From Austropuccinia psidii (taxonomy: Eukaryota > Basidiomycota > Pucciniomycetes > Pucciniales > Sphaerophragmiaceae), in contig JALGQZ010000004.1 of NCBI GenBank assembly GCA_023105745.1, positions 63,585,112 through 63,649,111 of the forward strand: a stretch of 64,000 nt of DNA. The letters run 5' to 3'. A model generated the notes under the pieces. That model was not told the DNA's origin. It worked only from the letters and a program-made list of their open reading frames with translations, and searched no databases. Position 1 is the stretch's first letter. Each line of letters opens with the position of its first letter. This document shows, in pieces, positions 35,201 through 50,719 of the stretch. Both the position numbers and the translations under genes were made by a program.

Positions 35201-38200
35201 CAGAGCACTTTGATTGATTTGATAAATTATCAAAGTGTAAATAATATTACAAATAGATGTTAAAAGTGATTTCATTTTATATTAGGAAACTTAATTAATA
35301 ATATATATAGTAATTGAAAAAACAACAACTGTATTTTTAGAAATATAAGCTAAGAATAAGGAGAAATATTTCAAATGAGAAGTAAAAAAATCTGAATAAA
35401 ATTGGGCCTCATCTTAATGAAAAGGATTTTTTTGAGATTAACATGTGAGGATTCTCTTGAAGATGAGAAAGATAGTTTGATAAGATGATTTATTGAATTT
35501 ACCTCAGTTTTTTTGAAATCAAATGAGAAATTGAATTTTTTGAATCTTTCAAGTCAGTTTGTGGTATTCCATACCTTTTCTTACAAGTTTAAAGTCTTCT
35601 TCAATGGAATTGAAATAATATTATGATAGAAAATTGTATTAACTACTTAAATCTATCAATTCAATTCCAAATACTTATATCAGACCTCAAAGAATGAGAA
35701 CTCCATTATATTCTTCGTACCATTATACCAATAATTAAGCATTGGCTCAATCCAATAGGATAATACTTTTTTAGATATCGTGTATTAAGTACAAGATTAA
35801 TCTATATAATCTGTAATAGAAATATCATACTATTACAGAACTTAAATAAATTTTGAATATAAAATGTAAATACAGATGTGTAAAATTGCATATTTGATAC
35901 AATGACTATTAAATAAATATATATCACATGTGTTGTCATTTATTAAATGAGCTATAAAAGATATAAAATGGCGCCACACTACTCAATACCCATTATAGCC
36001 TCTACAACATAATGTAACAGGTGAATTTTAAAAATTAAAACTGAAATATAAAATAAATTCAACCAAATAAAGCTCAGGAATATGGTGAAATACCCATATA
36101 TAACTACAATATATTGAATATTCTCACCAGAAAAATTCTATCAAGGTTATTAATTATAGTAACAAAGATTAGTAAATATAATTATTGAGCTTATAAATAT
36201 TGTGGTATATCTGTATAAACTGAGGCAATGTTGGAAATTCTTATCTTCAGAATGAACACAAGGATATCGAATGAAAATAATGAATATCATAATTCTGAAA
36301 TTGACCAAATCTATAGTTCAATGTTTTTATAAAATAAAAACCACTTCAAAAATACTCACCAGCTAAAATAGCTCAAGGTGAAAACTTTTCAGGTAACTTG
36401 TTTTGGGAAGGCTCTAAGAATGGTCAAAGGGTATAAATATAAGTTCTCTCTGTCATTATTCTCATTTCTCTTTTTTAGAAACAGTTTTCAAAGATTAATC
36501 TATCCCTTCTCTAGTGGGGTAATCTATTATTACATCTTTAAATATAATTATCTGGGATCAGTATCTTATTAAAGTCTTATTTCATTATTTGATAATAAAA
36601 GATACTTATATTCTTGATTAAAGAGTTTGATATTACTTCATAGTCTTACCATTATAGTAGTAGTGATGGATTGTTTTTTAAAGATATTATCATTAGTGAT
36701 ATTTCAAAAAGAAAATTTCATATAACTTATGCATTACTAAGGAAGTAACCTTATTTTATATTATATCCATTCTAGCTATATATCAGAATTATTATATCGC
36801 TCATATCCCTGATCTAATAGAATATTATTAAATTTAATTATCACATCCTTATATAACTAACTTACCCTTTTATACTAAGTCCCAACCCCTTTAAGAATAT
36901 ATTATAATATATTTATATTCATCCTTGTATAGTTTCATTAGTAATATAGCTTAATTATTACCATTACATTGCTCATAACTACCCTTGTTAAATTTTTTAC
37001 CCATATATTATCATAATTACATTTCTATCATTGTTCAATTAACCTGATAATATTCAAAGGTAACAAGTATTATTAATGTTACTATTGGTACTAAAAGGTA
37101 TCTTGTAAGATATTATTACCATATCATATCATTATTAAGGGGAATTGTCACTGTAAATTAAACTAAAAAAATATTTCATCCATTGAAAATCACCAATCAA
37201 AATTATTATATTTTTATCAACCTTCATAATTATTATCTTAGTAAATTCCTTTTTATGTAATGATAACACAAAACAATATTTAAATGCGATTATAAATCCA
37301 TAAAGTAACTTTAATCTCTTAGCATACATTATAATACAAAATTTATTCCTAAAATATATATAAATAATTAATTTATGTAATTATACCATTATGAAAAATT
37401 GTGAAGGAACAGAAAAGTTTTATGAAAAAAATTAATTCAAGCTATTTCACAAATAACTATCTTACTGAATTTTAATCATGTGGAAAAAATAATAAAATCA
37501 TTATCTGAGTCCAAATTTATTAAATGACATGAAGTCACCTCTGGGTGAAAGCTATGTAGCTCAACTAATTCGCATTTATATTGATTAAACACGATTTCTG
37601 GTATCAAAACTCAAAAATAAACAGAAGAATGCGGTTTTTAATCATCAGTTTTTACTTTTATAATGAGCTATGGTTCCTAATTTGGATTTTACGAGGAAAT
37701 TTAGTATAATCACTCATATTTTGTGCATGTTTCACACAGATTAACTTAAATTTACATATTTCAGATTGAACTTTAAGATTCTATAGCTCCAAATTCTAAT
37801 TTGGAACGTTTTTTGTAATATAGTATATTAATAATGCGTTAATCAAATAAGAATAACGGAATGATTATTCTGAGTTTCAGAAGAAGTATTACTCCCCCAA
37901 AGTCTCTTAAGATGAGGTTCAAGTGTCAGAATTAATCAACAATTGATTTCAAATTGGAGAAGCTTAATTAAAGGTTCAATTTTCTTATTTGATGGTATGT
38001 TTTGAAAACTCAAAAATGAATTTATTCAGGTTGCAAACAGATCAAATCTACCATTAAATTTTTTGAAATCTTGAGAAGGTGATAAGCTATTTTTGGAAGG
38101 ATTTTATGATCTAGAATCACAAAATACACAATCTTATAATTACTCAAGCTCCTTATAATAGATATTATTACTTTAATGGAATATACTTTAGTTCTTTAAA

Positions 38201-41200
38201 AGAAGTTATCATTTGCCACATAATTTTCTCTTATACTTCATGTAATCCAACTAAGAAAAAATTAACTTTTGTGAAAACTAAATATATGGATGAAATAATT
38301 TATAATAAAAATGGGAAATGAATTTTCAAAAGGTTCAGCTTAATATACTGAGAAATTTTCTTTTATCCATATATCCGGTTATATGGTTTTCTGTGGCTTC
38401 TGATCTTGGAAGAAAGTTTTATGTGGTGTTTCAAAATATCATCAATGTGTTAAGTTTTGAATTTTGTATAATTATTCTCTATACTTACAATAATTCAATT
38501 TCCTGACTATAAATAAGATTTTCTCTTGGGAAAATAGGCAAAAAACATTCTTGAATATTGTTAATCTCTCAGATTATCTACCCTAATTTCAACTTAAAAG
38601 AGATCAAAAATCCATCAGGGGTCTTTCATGACATTTTTTCAATTCTTCTTGAGTCGCTTACTGAAAAATGAATATTTTTTGATTCTGGAAATTTCAAAAA
38701 AATGATTTTATATTCAAGAAAATTCATAGCTCATATAATTAACTATAAATAAATGAAATCGAGGCTAAACTAATCCAACCTTGCCTTGAGAAAAATATTG
38801 ACTAAAAATACAATAGCTTATTGAAATATAGCCATAAATTTTTAACCATTTCTCTGTATCAAATTTATAAAAATAATTAAAAAAATGCAAGTGATAATAT
38901 TTGTTTTATGAAAACCTAAATTAATATGATTAATCAAAAGTATTTTCAATGCGTTTGATTGGGTTTACCCTTTTTTTTTAATGATGAAATAAATTTGAGC
39001 CTATCTTGAAATTTTTGATTAATTGAGAAAGTAATAAATAATTTTATTTCTTTATAAGATTTTTCACCAGAAAATTGAATCCAAAAATTATTTATGGTGT
39101 TGATATTTTCTTCATTTTTATTGAAATGAATGATCTCTCTTTCATTATTCTACTTGGAAAAAAGAACCAGTCTTAAAAATGAAGCTTAATCATTATTATT
39201 ATTTCATTTTGAATGTGAAATCCATATTTCTACCATTTCAATGAAGAGTTAGCCTGAAAGAAATTTTGAAACTCTCCTTAAACTACTCAAAAATTAATTC
39301 TTAATGATACTATTTACTTCTTAGCCTTTCAAAAAAACTCTCAAATGAGGTATCTAATTCTACCATCTTTTGTGTCTTATTAATTTACTCGAAGAATTTC
39401 AGAGAAACTATAGGAATCTCTATCATCTATATTCATTCCATAATAAGGAATTGTGTTAATTTAGACCTAAAATTGATTATAAAACTCCTCTTTAATGGAT
39501 AAAGAATTTATTTTCTTAAATTTACTATAATTAACTTGGAAATTTATATAAATTGAACTTAATTTGTTTATTTCAATATGTATCTTCTATATTGAGCTAT
39601 ATTATTTTACTCAAAATTAAATCTTAAGTATGGTATACTTTCATTGATCAAATATTACAAAAAACAGAAGAATATTATATATATACCTAGAAGTAATACA
39701 ATACCTATCTAGAATATTAGTTTCTAATTAAAAATATGAAACAAGTATGTTTAAATTTACTCAAGATCTATTTTCATCAAGGAATCCCTCTCTAAAAACT
39801 TCAAAATCTATTATAGATAATAATACTTAAGGAATATAGTATTTTTGCATTGTGGAATTATTTTATGAGTTCATTCAGGGATGAATTCATATTTTTTAAT
39901 CTTTAGACAAGCTTCAAGCCACATGTGACAAGCGGAAATATTTTATTCATCTGATTAAAAGATCTTATTCTACTTAATTATGAGAATAGAAATACTTACT
40001 AAATTAAAATATCAATTATAAAAAATGATCTTCCACATCAAGAAATATCAAAAGCCCACCAGAATACAAAAATGTATCTCAATTTATAGAATACTTAAAT
40101 CTTTATGATGGCTTATTATAAATTAACTTAGTATTTCTAACCAAAACTTCATCATTCATCTATCATTTTTTTCAAATTCTTGTCAAAATAAACCTATCTG
40201 TGGTAATTTGACACAATCCTTAACCTTTGATAATCTTATGAATTGAGATATTTTATTCATTAATAACCGGTAAAATTCAATTTTTAATAAATGATCTTAC
40301 TTTCAGAGCCTTAATTGGTATAAATATATATCATTAATTACTAAAACTTAATAAAACCCACCAAAAAATGTGATTGTATAACACTTTCAGACTAAGATAT
40401 ACTCAAAATGGATGAAATAAAATTAAATATGAGGTATATTCTGAGGTTAAATTTAAATAAAAAATGATAAATGATCCAAACATAGAATCCTATATCATTC
40501 TATACAGCTTATTTTAATTATAAGAAAGATAATTTTGTAAATTTACCTTCTGTTTAGGCCAAAAATTCTTCAATTAAAAACGTTTCATTAGAAATTATAA
40601 TTCAGGTTTTCTCTTTGGGAAATGGGAAATTACTTTTTTATCAGTCTTTAAGAGCACTTCAGGCTAAAGAAATAATCCCAAAATTCATATAATACATATA
40701 TTTGTAATAAGAGAGAATCCTTCAAAAGTAAGGTAAACCAAAGAAAGAAATCAAAACTCACATAATTCTCAACAAACCCATTTTTAATTAGGAGAAATTT
40801 TTCCAAATATCAAGTATCTATAGCCTTGATTATTCTATTTCCCCAAACCATTCTCTTTAAATATTCTGAAACAATTTCTTAAACTTGCAAAATAACATTA
40901 TATCATTTTGAAATATATTTTTTGAAAATTTATTCATGTTATGAAAAGGTTTTAGATTCTAAAACTTATACTTTATGGAATAAAAATCAATTTTTCATTG
41001 AGGGAGATGATGATGTGAAATTCATTCAAGATTTTTATACTCAATTTCTATTTCTGAAATTTACTTCCAAACAAAAAACTCAAGGTAAATATTTCTTCAA
41101 ATTGAAAATTAACTTTAATTATATAATATTTCTCATAAAAAATTAAATGAAGATTTTATATGAATTTATTTATCTTAATATTGGATAATGAAAAAGGAAT

Positions 41201-44200
41201 TGTTTCATTCTCAAAATTCTCCAGGAAATATTTTAGATTTATTTTTGGCTGTTTTCTAAATTGATTAGAAAACATTCAATTAATAATTGGATATATTTGA
41301 ATTTTTGGTTTCAAAGTATCTTGAGAGATACTATTTACATATTCATGGAGTATTAGACACCATAAATTTTAGTTTTAAAAAAGCCAACTCACAAAAATTA
41401 TTTATATATGTTAGTAAGGCTATTTAGGTTGGAACCTGATTTAAAAGAGAATTTTTTGAGTCAATTATCCATTAAGAATAATTTATAGCCCACATTACAT
41501 TTGGTTCATCTATATCTTATTAAGAATTCTCGAATTTCTTGGTTAGATTTGTGTTACTGGTTGGCATATATATTAAAGTGAATGTTTCCTGAGAATATTA
41601 TAAAACTGGTCCCTTATTTTATACCATGACTTTTTTAAATGAAATATTTTTTGGTAAATTTTGAGCTACTATTTATGTGGGATAAATGAGGAAGTACCTT
41701 GAAGGGTTAACTATAAGAGAAAAAAATGCACTTTCTGCTGCAAAGCTGTAGCCCTTGCTCTTCTTAGGTTTGGAATAATGTAGAATTTCCTTCCTGATAT
41801 ACTATTTTAGACTTAATTAGTTTCAAAATGGATTCAAATTACCTATAGTCTCTTAAGTAGAAAAAAATTCCCAACAATCTCTTATAAGAATTCCTCTATT
41901 GAAAAAATATGCATTTCAAACCTTAACGAATAAATATTTCTCAAAGATTTTAGGCGTCTTATTGTATCAAACAGATTAGATACACAAAAGTATACATAAA
42001 AATTAACACTATATAATATGATTGATTCAATTTATGTTCTTATTTTGGAAGATAATTCAAATTAAATACAAGCGCTCTATTCTTTCTCCCTAGCCTGCTG
42101 TATTAAGCTTCTTGGGATCTACTCTATCTCAAAGATTAGTAAAAATACCTCTCAACCATGCAGGTTTTTTCAAAGAAAGTGAAATTAATTTCTTTTGGAG
42201 ATAATTATACCTGAACTACCAAAAACTAAATTTAAAAGTACTTTTGTTTTATTTCAAATCCTGAGAAGAACTTTAAGGTGATGTTTCTCTTTTAATAATC
42301 TCAACAATCATACTTAGTGCTTAAAACCTGAGATAAAAAAAACTCCTTTTCATGATATTGAATATTTGATATCTATATAAATTTCTATATCACCTTATGG
42401 TTAATTATTAATTTGAATCTTTTTCACACTTTTGGTTCTCTTGAGATCTGTTAACAACAAAGCCTCAGTTACTAATATAAATTAAGCAAAAAAAACTTTA
42501 ATGCACACTCATAGATAAGGGACAAGAAAAATTAAAATTAAGTCATATTTTTCAGATCAAGGGGTATTAAAATATAATATTCTAGAAGAGAAACTGTAAA
42601 AAATGAATTCAAATCACACTTCCAAGACTAATTGGCTTTCTAGTGTAGCCTTCTAGATGAGTTATTATTAAATATTAATTCAAGCTATATTTTATAGATG
42701 GAGAGAAATAAAAAAGTGTGGAGGGGTACTCTATTTATACCTTTTTTTATCTTCATGGGGTTAAAAGGGGTTAATTTCAAATTTCTATATGCACAACACT
42801 GTGAAAGCTGAAAATGTCTTTTGGATGAGGTGACAAAGAATTTCTTCATTAATTATTAATCATGTCACCCCATTTTAATCTTTTTAAATCACATCATTTG
42901 ACACAGGCCTATATAATCTACCCACCTAAGGATGTTAAATAAATTGAATACTTAATTAATTCCCTGGAGCCCTTGACTTCATAATATCTGAGTATTACTC
43001 ACCTTAATACCAAGAATCACATAATCCCATATTTTTAGCTATGCTAATTGGATAATCATTTAAGTATTTTTTTTAATTATCAAGTGTTTTCTTATTATTA
43101 CTTGAAAGCCTCTCTAGACTTGTAGAACAAATTAATATCTATACATCTTCCCACCATAAAAGTGAAGTTAAATCAGCTCATAATTTTCAAAATTCTATCT
43201 TTAGAGGATTAGATAACTAATAAGTTGACAATTGATACCATTATAATAACTATTTCAAATGGTTTTCTTGAAGTTTGAACTCAATAAGGGATCCAAAGGA
43301 CCTTTATTAACAGAAAAACTCTTACAATAAATTTGCCCCACATTGAATAATAAGTCAGTGAAATCTTTAAGGTTAATAACTTATATTCTATACAAGAAGT
43401 ATATGAAATGATTAACCTTTCCTCAGATGCCTGATATCATCATAATTAGTTAAAATCGCTTGAAATTAAAAATCAAAATTTTTTTTAGTGCACACCTTGA
43501 GCCTTTCATTCCCTTAATTATTACTATAGCTCCTCTATTTATTTATTGGAATTATAAGCTTTAATGTGATTAGAATAACCCCCTATTTTATTCATATTTA
43601 ATACTATAATAGAAGATATATATATATCTATTTGCAGAAGAAATTCTAATAATTTTTTTTGAACTTGGGTACTAGCCCTCACAATTATGGGTACAATATC
43701 TCAGTAGAGGGATACTCTGTGCAAGATTTGACTTATTAGATATATTCATGATATTTAATACTTTATTAATTTCTATATCTTACCCTCAAGGGTATAAATA
43801 GCTGAATAAGCTGAGAAATCTGTTTATCTGAACTTTAATTTTATACCACAAGACCCCAGGCTATCTGAATTTATTTCTTTAAAAATGGAGGTATTTCAAA
43901 TCTGAATCATATTAAATTATAAATTTATACTTCAATATATATAGTAGATATTCAACAAAAAGCTCTCATGTATTGAGATCATGACTTCAATATCAGCTTG
44001 AATAAGCTCTAAATATTTCAGAGGAAAAGAAATCTCAAGTATAAATTATGATTACAACTATTAATATCAATTTTTGAAAGTTTTCATATTTTATTTGAAA
44101 GGCTTCAATTTTTTTTGGATTTTGAACATATATTTGGCTTAGTTGGCTCTGTTATGGGAAAGGAAGTTACATTTCACATATTATCTTCAATGAATAAATG

Positions 44201-47200
44201 AAAAATATACTGAAAAACTTTGAGACAATTTTGCAACATGGTATACCATGCCATATTGTAGCCACAAGAAATCATATCATGTTGTCAGAAATTTTATAAA
44301 TTAATCAAAACAAATTCACTTTTTTTGATACAAAATTTAGAAAAGGAAATTTACCTCTGTAAAAAACCTTTACCTGACCCCAAAGCAAAGCGTCAGAATA
44401 AGACACAGATCCACAGATCCTGCACAAATCACACATCCATCCTAAATAAAATAAAAACCTCATTCACATTCCTCACACCTAACCTAATTTAAGTAAGATC
44501 CATTATGATCATATGAATAACAGCTCACAAAAAGTGAATCATGTGAAAAGAATAATTCTTTCAAGAAAAGACACTTCTTACTAAAACAAGACACTAACAT
44601 ATGCAATAAAATTCAAGAATAGAATATGACCAAAAAATTCACCAAAATCATATCTTGTGATAAATAGTGGCTTTAAAGGAGGAAATTTATCATTCATACT
44701 TATATCACCTAAATACTGAAATTCAAGTTCCCAAAAAAAACTAAATTCACATTGAAGAAAAAATCAAGAGGAATTGAAGCTCAAAGAGGTATATCCTATG
44801 AAAGGCCCCTATTGTTTTCCAAAGCTGTAAATAAAAGATATTTCTCCCCTAAAATTTCAGAGCTTCCCCTCATTGAGTTTCACCCCAAAAAGTATAATTA
44901 ATTCATCCCTTACCTGAGAGACATCCCAGTATAGCTTAGGGAGTTCAATTTAAAATTAGACAATCTTGGATGTATTTTTTATTGAATAATCTCTCTAGCT
45001 AACCAAAAATGGTCTATTAATATTTTAAATTAACTTGCTATTATCCAAAAAAATGGCCTTATCATTTATCATATTTTATGTCTATAAGCTAATAATCACT
45101 CTTATTTTGAAAATTATCATCAACTGTAAAAAAATCATCATTATTACAAATCTTCCTATTATTATTAATGCAATCAACCAAGCTATAATTACAAAAATGA
45201 GAAAATATTTCTGAATAATCCCAAAAGGCTAGTTTATTAATTTCCTATAGCCAAAAAAGAAAACACACACCACTATTTACCAAGGGGTGAACTTTGAACC
45301 TAGCAATTTTCAACTTTCAATTTTAAATTCACTTTATTAATACATTATAATTTAAGTTGATCTATTTATTGAATGGTTCTGATAAAATACTTATTTATTA
45401 GTATATAATACACTTGGAAAATTTTCTTTGAGTTGGGCCCTCCAAAGGAAAACAGTTAAGTATTTCAGGAAGGGCAGGAAATACAACTTGAAGATCTTGG
45501 CTCTATTATTTATTAGAATTCCAAAACTGACTACCAAAAATTCTCCCCTCAAGTTACTGACTCATTTCTGTTCCACATAAGAAAAGTCTCAATTCCACTA
45601 TCTTTATCAAAGATAGAAAAAAAAATTCTTTATACTAAAAACAAAAAACAGAACAAAAATATTATAAGTATTTTTGAATATTTGAAAGGCTCATGTAAAT
45701 TGAGGTCAATTTCAATTCATAATAAGATTGCTCAAATATATGAATTAAATTATTTCAGTAAAAAAGAGGAGTATTCTATGAGATTCTTTTTAGCTTTGAT
45801 GTTCACATGAATAAAAAAAGATTAAATTACCTTATATTATATATTTTCCAATTATTAAATCCAATTAAAATTTTAATTTAAATTCTATAGGAATTAAATT
45901 TTTGTGTAACTATTAAAAACTCAAAAAAAAAGATTCTTTTTTTTTCTAGAAGAAAATTATGATAAATTGAAATCTTTTAATAAAATTTTTTTTTTATAAA
46001 AAGTAAGTTTTTTATGAATTATATGACATAAATTAGAATAAATTACTTTTTAAATATCACATAAGTGTTTGAAATTTTGTCCCTTTTTTTTTAAATTATT
46101 TTCAGAGAAGATTCTAGTTTATAGTGGCTAAATATTTTTTAAATTTCCTTTATATTATATAATATTTAAAATACCATCAATAAATATAAATTTATAAATT
46201 ATTGTGACTTTTATTAATTAATAAAAATCCTTATTATTATTAAAAAATTAAAAAATTTAGAATTTTTCAAAAGTTTGGAAAACTTTGAATAAAATCAAAA
46301 ATCATTTTGATATAAAATTAATTTTAAATATTTAATACCTTTAAAAAAAAGGAAGTTTATAAATTTTTTAAATAATTAAAAGAAATAATTACCTTAAAAT
46401 TTATTTTTTTTTAAAAAAAAATACCAAATTTTGTATTTTAATTTATAATTTGAGTTAATATATGATGTATTGTGGTAAAAAAAAGGATAAGATATTCAAA
46501 TATAATATTCAATCAAAAAAGTATATTGAAATAAATTATCTATTCATAAAAAATCATAAACTTAAAAAAATGTTAAACATATTCATCATATTGAAGAATC
46601 TTGTACAGGAGGATATCATAGTTTCAATGCTTTTAAATTTAGAAAATATTTTTCTTTTTAATTTAAAATTAATCTCCTTTTTTAATTAGTAAATAATTTC
46701 AAAATATATTTTAATTAAAAGATTTATCATAATTGGAAGTGATTTGAAACTGATAATTTATTTTAAAAATAAAATTGGTAAAAACTTAATCAGTTATGTG
46801 AAGTAAAAATATATAATTATATATCTAACAACTTAAGATAAAATTCATCAACTCAAGTAGCCTTAGTTAGAGTTTCCTTTATTAAATCCAAAATGGTCTC
46901 ATGGGATTTACTTCAATTCTAATTGTAAATCAAAAAAAAGAAATAATACAAGGTATTTTATGTAATTGAAGATAAAAAAAAGTGTTGATATGAGAAATAA
47001 TTTAAGTAAGAATAAAAATAAGACTGTAATTTTTATTTCTATAAGAATTTCAGAAAACCATAATAAAAAATTTTATATAGTAAGTAATTTACAAGGTATA
47101 TGATCAAGTTTACTTAAATAAATTAGAGTTTTAACCTCAATTTTTGAAATTTCTTTTTTGATATAGCTTTGAGCTTTATATATCAATTATTTTGAAAAAA

Positions 47201-50050
47201 AATTCTAATTTTTTTTTAAGTTTCGGAGGATAAGCTGACAATACCATTTATTTATTAATCAGGTATTCCTTCCCCATGATGTCTGTCTCTTTATACATGT
47301 AACCTCATATATGAGGTGGAAGAAATGGTGAAGTACTATGCACTACATTGTTGAACTCCTTTCATAATTGAATTGGAGAAGTTAGTACTTGAGGGGAGAA
47401 TCACAGCTAATTGTTTGTTAATTTCTGAAAGTTCTTGAAAAAAAGGGTTCTAATGGTGTTTCAAGTTCCCATCTTAGTATAAAGAATTTTTTCCAATAGA
47501 GCTCACTAATAAAAATATTTTTCTTTGTCTTTAAAACAGGAGAGGACTAATTTTTAAGTCTCTCTCTGAGCTAATCAAGAATAAGTATAAGTAAATTTGA
47601 TAATAAGCTAATAATAAGGTAAAATAATATTAGGTAAGCTTTCTTTTTAGAATAACACCCTGATTTTGGTGATATTAGTAGAATAAAATTATCTTTTTTG
47701 TAATTTATTTAAGTATATTTAGTATAAAAATGAAATAAAAATATAAGAAACAGAGTGGTAAATGAATTCATTTGACTGTTGAGTATTTGTTATTTTTAGC
47801 TTAATTTGTTGATATTAAATTTAAAGGGATTGTTTTCAGATTTTTTAGTTTTAGTCATAATTAATAATACCAACAATAACAGAAATAGCTAGAGAAATAT
47901 TATCAAGCTTTTTTATAGAGTATTTTTGATTTATATAGATATAGTTATTTCTTAATACTAATAATAGTATTTACTAGTATCAGTAATAAATTGAATTATA
48001 GTAATAAAATTTTGACTTTATTCGTGCTACTGAGAATATAATGATTTAATATTTACTAAACTACCCACTATCTTAAGGAATATTATAGTAATTTGTGAAT
48101 TAACTTCTAGTTTTAGGTCTTTTTTGATTTAATCTTTTCATATTTAAATAGTCATTAGATATAATTTTCAATTTTTTCCCTTAAAGAATTACAGATAGTG
48201 AGAATTTTCCTAAAATTGACCATTTGACTTAGGCTCCTAAGTGCATTATTATTCTTTCACAGAATTGAGATATTAATTATGGTTAGAAGTTTACTTAATT
48301 CTTTCAGGTGAATTTTGTTTGTTGGGGAATCTTATATTATTATGTAATTTATGCTGTGAGTTGTGGGATTGTAAGTATGAAATTTATCCAAGTTTCACTG
48401 CATAAGGATTTTTGTTCATCTGATGTAATTACTTATCTAATTATTGGGCTTATATGGGGCTGAGGATGTTCAGATTTACAATATGCACTCTCATCAAGGT
48501 GATCCACAGCTGCATGTCTAAATTCATTTTTTCATGTAATGTGGTTTTTGATTTAGTTTTGATTTGGAGTAAATAATGTACTTACATTACATTTAAGAAT
48601 TTCAAGGTGACTTTTGATTTGTTTTAATGCTGTACTGGATTGGATGATTTACCCCCTGAAGAAATTTATGATGTGATGTTATATTATTCAGGTACTGGGT
48701 TATGCATGTTCTTAATGTGAGTTTAATAAATTTTTGGGCATGTTATTTATGTGTAATTGTAAACAATCTTTTAGTGAGTTTCCAGTTACTCCTTCCTTTG
48801 TGAGTAATCATTTGAATTTTGATTTTTTTTTGGTGGTTCAAAGGTTTTTAATGGACTTGAAGGGGGTATAAGATCTCTAGTAATGTTTTACTTTGTGTTT
48901 AACCTGGCTTGTTTTGAAACTATAATGTTAATATTTTGAGGGCCTCTTGTGTAAATTTGGTCCTGTAATCCCATGTTATGCTATTTTTTTTTGTCCATGA
49001 GTGTTTTATTTCTAGATAATAACCTATGTATAAGGATAAATCTTGCTGTTTTATTTCTTAATTGGTACCATCATTATAAATTGAACATCTTTGTGAGATG
49101 GGTTTGAAACTAAAATAATTGAGGTATAGAATACCACAACACCTATTCAACTGTCTCTCTTAATGAAATCCAAATGCTCAGAAATGCAATACTTGAGGAT
49201 TTTGAGCCACATAATGTCTCCAAATTATAATTGATTTTAACTCTGGAGAATGGTTTATTTCTAAATTTTCTAGAAGGTATCTTTCCTGGAAAATTTTTCA
49301 AATACAAACACACTTGACCTTTTTTCCCATATTAGATAAGGATTCATTATTTCAAATCACCTTTTCCCAATGATTGATGGTCAGATCACAATGCTCCTGT
49401 GCAAGCATCAAATGGGCCATGTAATCTTGAGGGAAACTTTAGGGTATTTGGTGTTGAATTCAGATTGTTTTCCAAGTTTTTATGCATCTCACACTGAGTT
49501 TTTATATGCAAAACAACTCTGGTCATTAAGTCACTTAGTTGAGCTGTAGTAATACAGAAACACCTTGTGAGAATTCAGCCAAGCTGTTGTCAGTCCTGAT
49601 TGTTCAAGTTTATTGGCTGGCTCATTCACTTCAAGAAATAAAAAAATGAATGGCTGTTTTTTTTAAGGAGGAAGTAAATCTCATAAAAAGCACTTTAACC
49701 ATTAAACTCATGCTTGTGTCCATGAAAACAGCCAAATAAACACATCCAAATTCATTTAGAGCCTCTTATGTGTATAAGATTTATTGATGTGAACTAGCTT
49801 GATACCCATTTAACCTGACTTTAAGAATATTAAAACATTTATTGAATTCAAATATAGCTTTCTCCTAAATTGATCCAGTTTTTGAATTCCTTTGATGGCA
49901 ATATTTTTTTTCTTTAGAAAGGGCTTTCAAAAAAAGCTTTTTTGTAAAATGGAAAAAATAAGTCTTCAAGGACCATGCCGAAGGGAAAGGCTGATATGCT
50001 TTCTCTCAAAGATAAATTCTATAAAATTTTGATTTAGATCAGTCTTTTAC
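29281..50050. other. About 20.8 kb of AT-rich intergenic sequence without recognisable genes
   Basis: No open frame above about 100 codons with any recognisable domain occurs, and I found no tRNA B-box-like element, rRNA or paired LTR/TIR ends. CpG is rare to the eye. Recurrent phrases such as CTTGTAAG-C-TGGAA and GAG-CTTTAAAG suggest old, related repeats, perhaps decayed long LTRs, but boundaries cannot be set by eye. Texture changes near 45.8-47.2 kb (more homopolymer runs) and near 47.2-50.0 kb (more mixed), so several decayed elements are likely. The first 300 bp hold the 3' flank of the CAP-Gly gene. Confidence 0.6.
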
Positions 50051-50407
50051 AGTTTTAATGATTCGTGAAATCGAAATACCTCATCAAGAAGCTTTTTTAC
50101 ACCCCTTGAATTACCGCAGTTCAGTCGATGTTAAGGAACTTGCGCGAGATTCCCGAACGCTTTTGCCTAGTGAAGCATTAAAAAACTGCTGCCCCTCAAA
50201 GGGCTGAGGGAAAGGATCCTCAAAGCATTGCAAGACTGCGCTGGAGAGAAAGTTCCCAGCGAGCCTTCGAGGCATGGAGACCATGCCCTAGTTCCTTGAA
50301 GATTGGATGCGACGTAATAGAGTCATCAGAAGATGTCAAATTTCCAATGATTCAACTTAAATTTCATTAATTTTGGCTGCGAGGCGCATACGATATCCGA
50401 ATGGCGC
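50051..50407. other. Gene-like, CpG-containing island of unknown nature
   Basis: Composition differs sharply from the AT-rich desert to the left. A plus-strand frame from ATG at about 50,058 gives 49 codons (MIREIEIPHQEAF...), and another frame gives KKLLPLKGLRERILKALQDC over about 50,170-50,290. Neither is recognised. It may be a relic exon, a UTR or part of an unrecognised gene next to exportin-1. Confidence 0.35.
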
Positions 50408-50653
50408 TCACCACATAGCTACTTCTTCACCTTTTAAAGTCCCCCTATAATATTTTTCCCCATGTGAACACTTAAGAGACAAATTAGCTATGGCAAAAGC
50501 TTTTGCGAGTTCTTTTAATAAAATTGGTTCGGGGCTTTTTACATAGCTGAGTGCTGTTTCTTCATCAGTAATAATATATAAATCTTGAATAATCCTTGCT
50601 AAAATTTTGTGAGAAATAAAACAGGTGAGACGATAACAGATCGGAAAGGCCAC
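50408..50653 (-). CDS. Unidentified open reading frame, 81 residues, downstream of exportin-1
   Basis: Minus-strand frame starting MAFPICYRL and containing a helical, charged segment (ILARIIQDLYIITDEETA, LLKELAKAFAIANLSLK), ending EEVAMW. I do not recognise it. Its composition is gene-like rather than desert-like and it is on the same strand as exportin-1, about 280 bp beyond that gene's stop. It could be a terminal exon of another gene whose other exons I cannot find, or chance. Confidence 0.25.
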   Translation of the reverse strand: MAFPICYRLTCFISHKILARIIQDLYIITDEETALSYVKSPEPILLKELAKAFAIANLSLKCSHGEKYYRGTLKGEEVAMW

Positions 50654-50695
50654 CTGCTTATTTTTTTTAAGGCGTTGAAAGGATGTCTCTTGGAG

Positions 50696-50719
50696 TTATT
50701 TATTTATTTATTTATTTAC
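50696..50719. repeat. TTTA microsatellite
   Basis: About five to six tandem TTTA units ending TTTAC, 215 bp beyond the exportin-1 stop codon, in its 3' flank. Confidence 0.8.

Noticed and set aside
29281..50050. Frames of 60-100 codons in the AT-rich desert (for example 29,380-29,688, 33,719-33,916, 40,922-41,146, 46,462-46,689)
   Set aside because: Low-complexity, Lys/Ile/Phe-rich translations without a domain, as expected by chance in such sequence.
29281..50050. tRNA, rRNA or CRISPR-like arrays
   Set aside because: No GGTTCGA-type B box, no rRNA-like stretch and no regularly spaced identical repeats could be found by eye.
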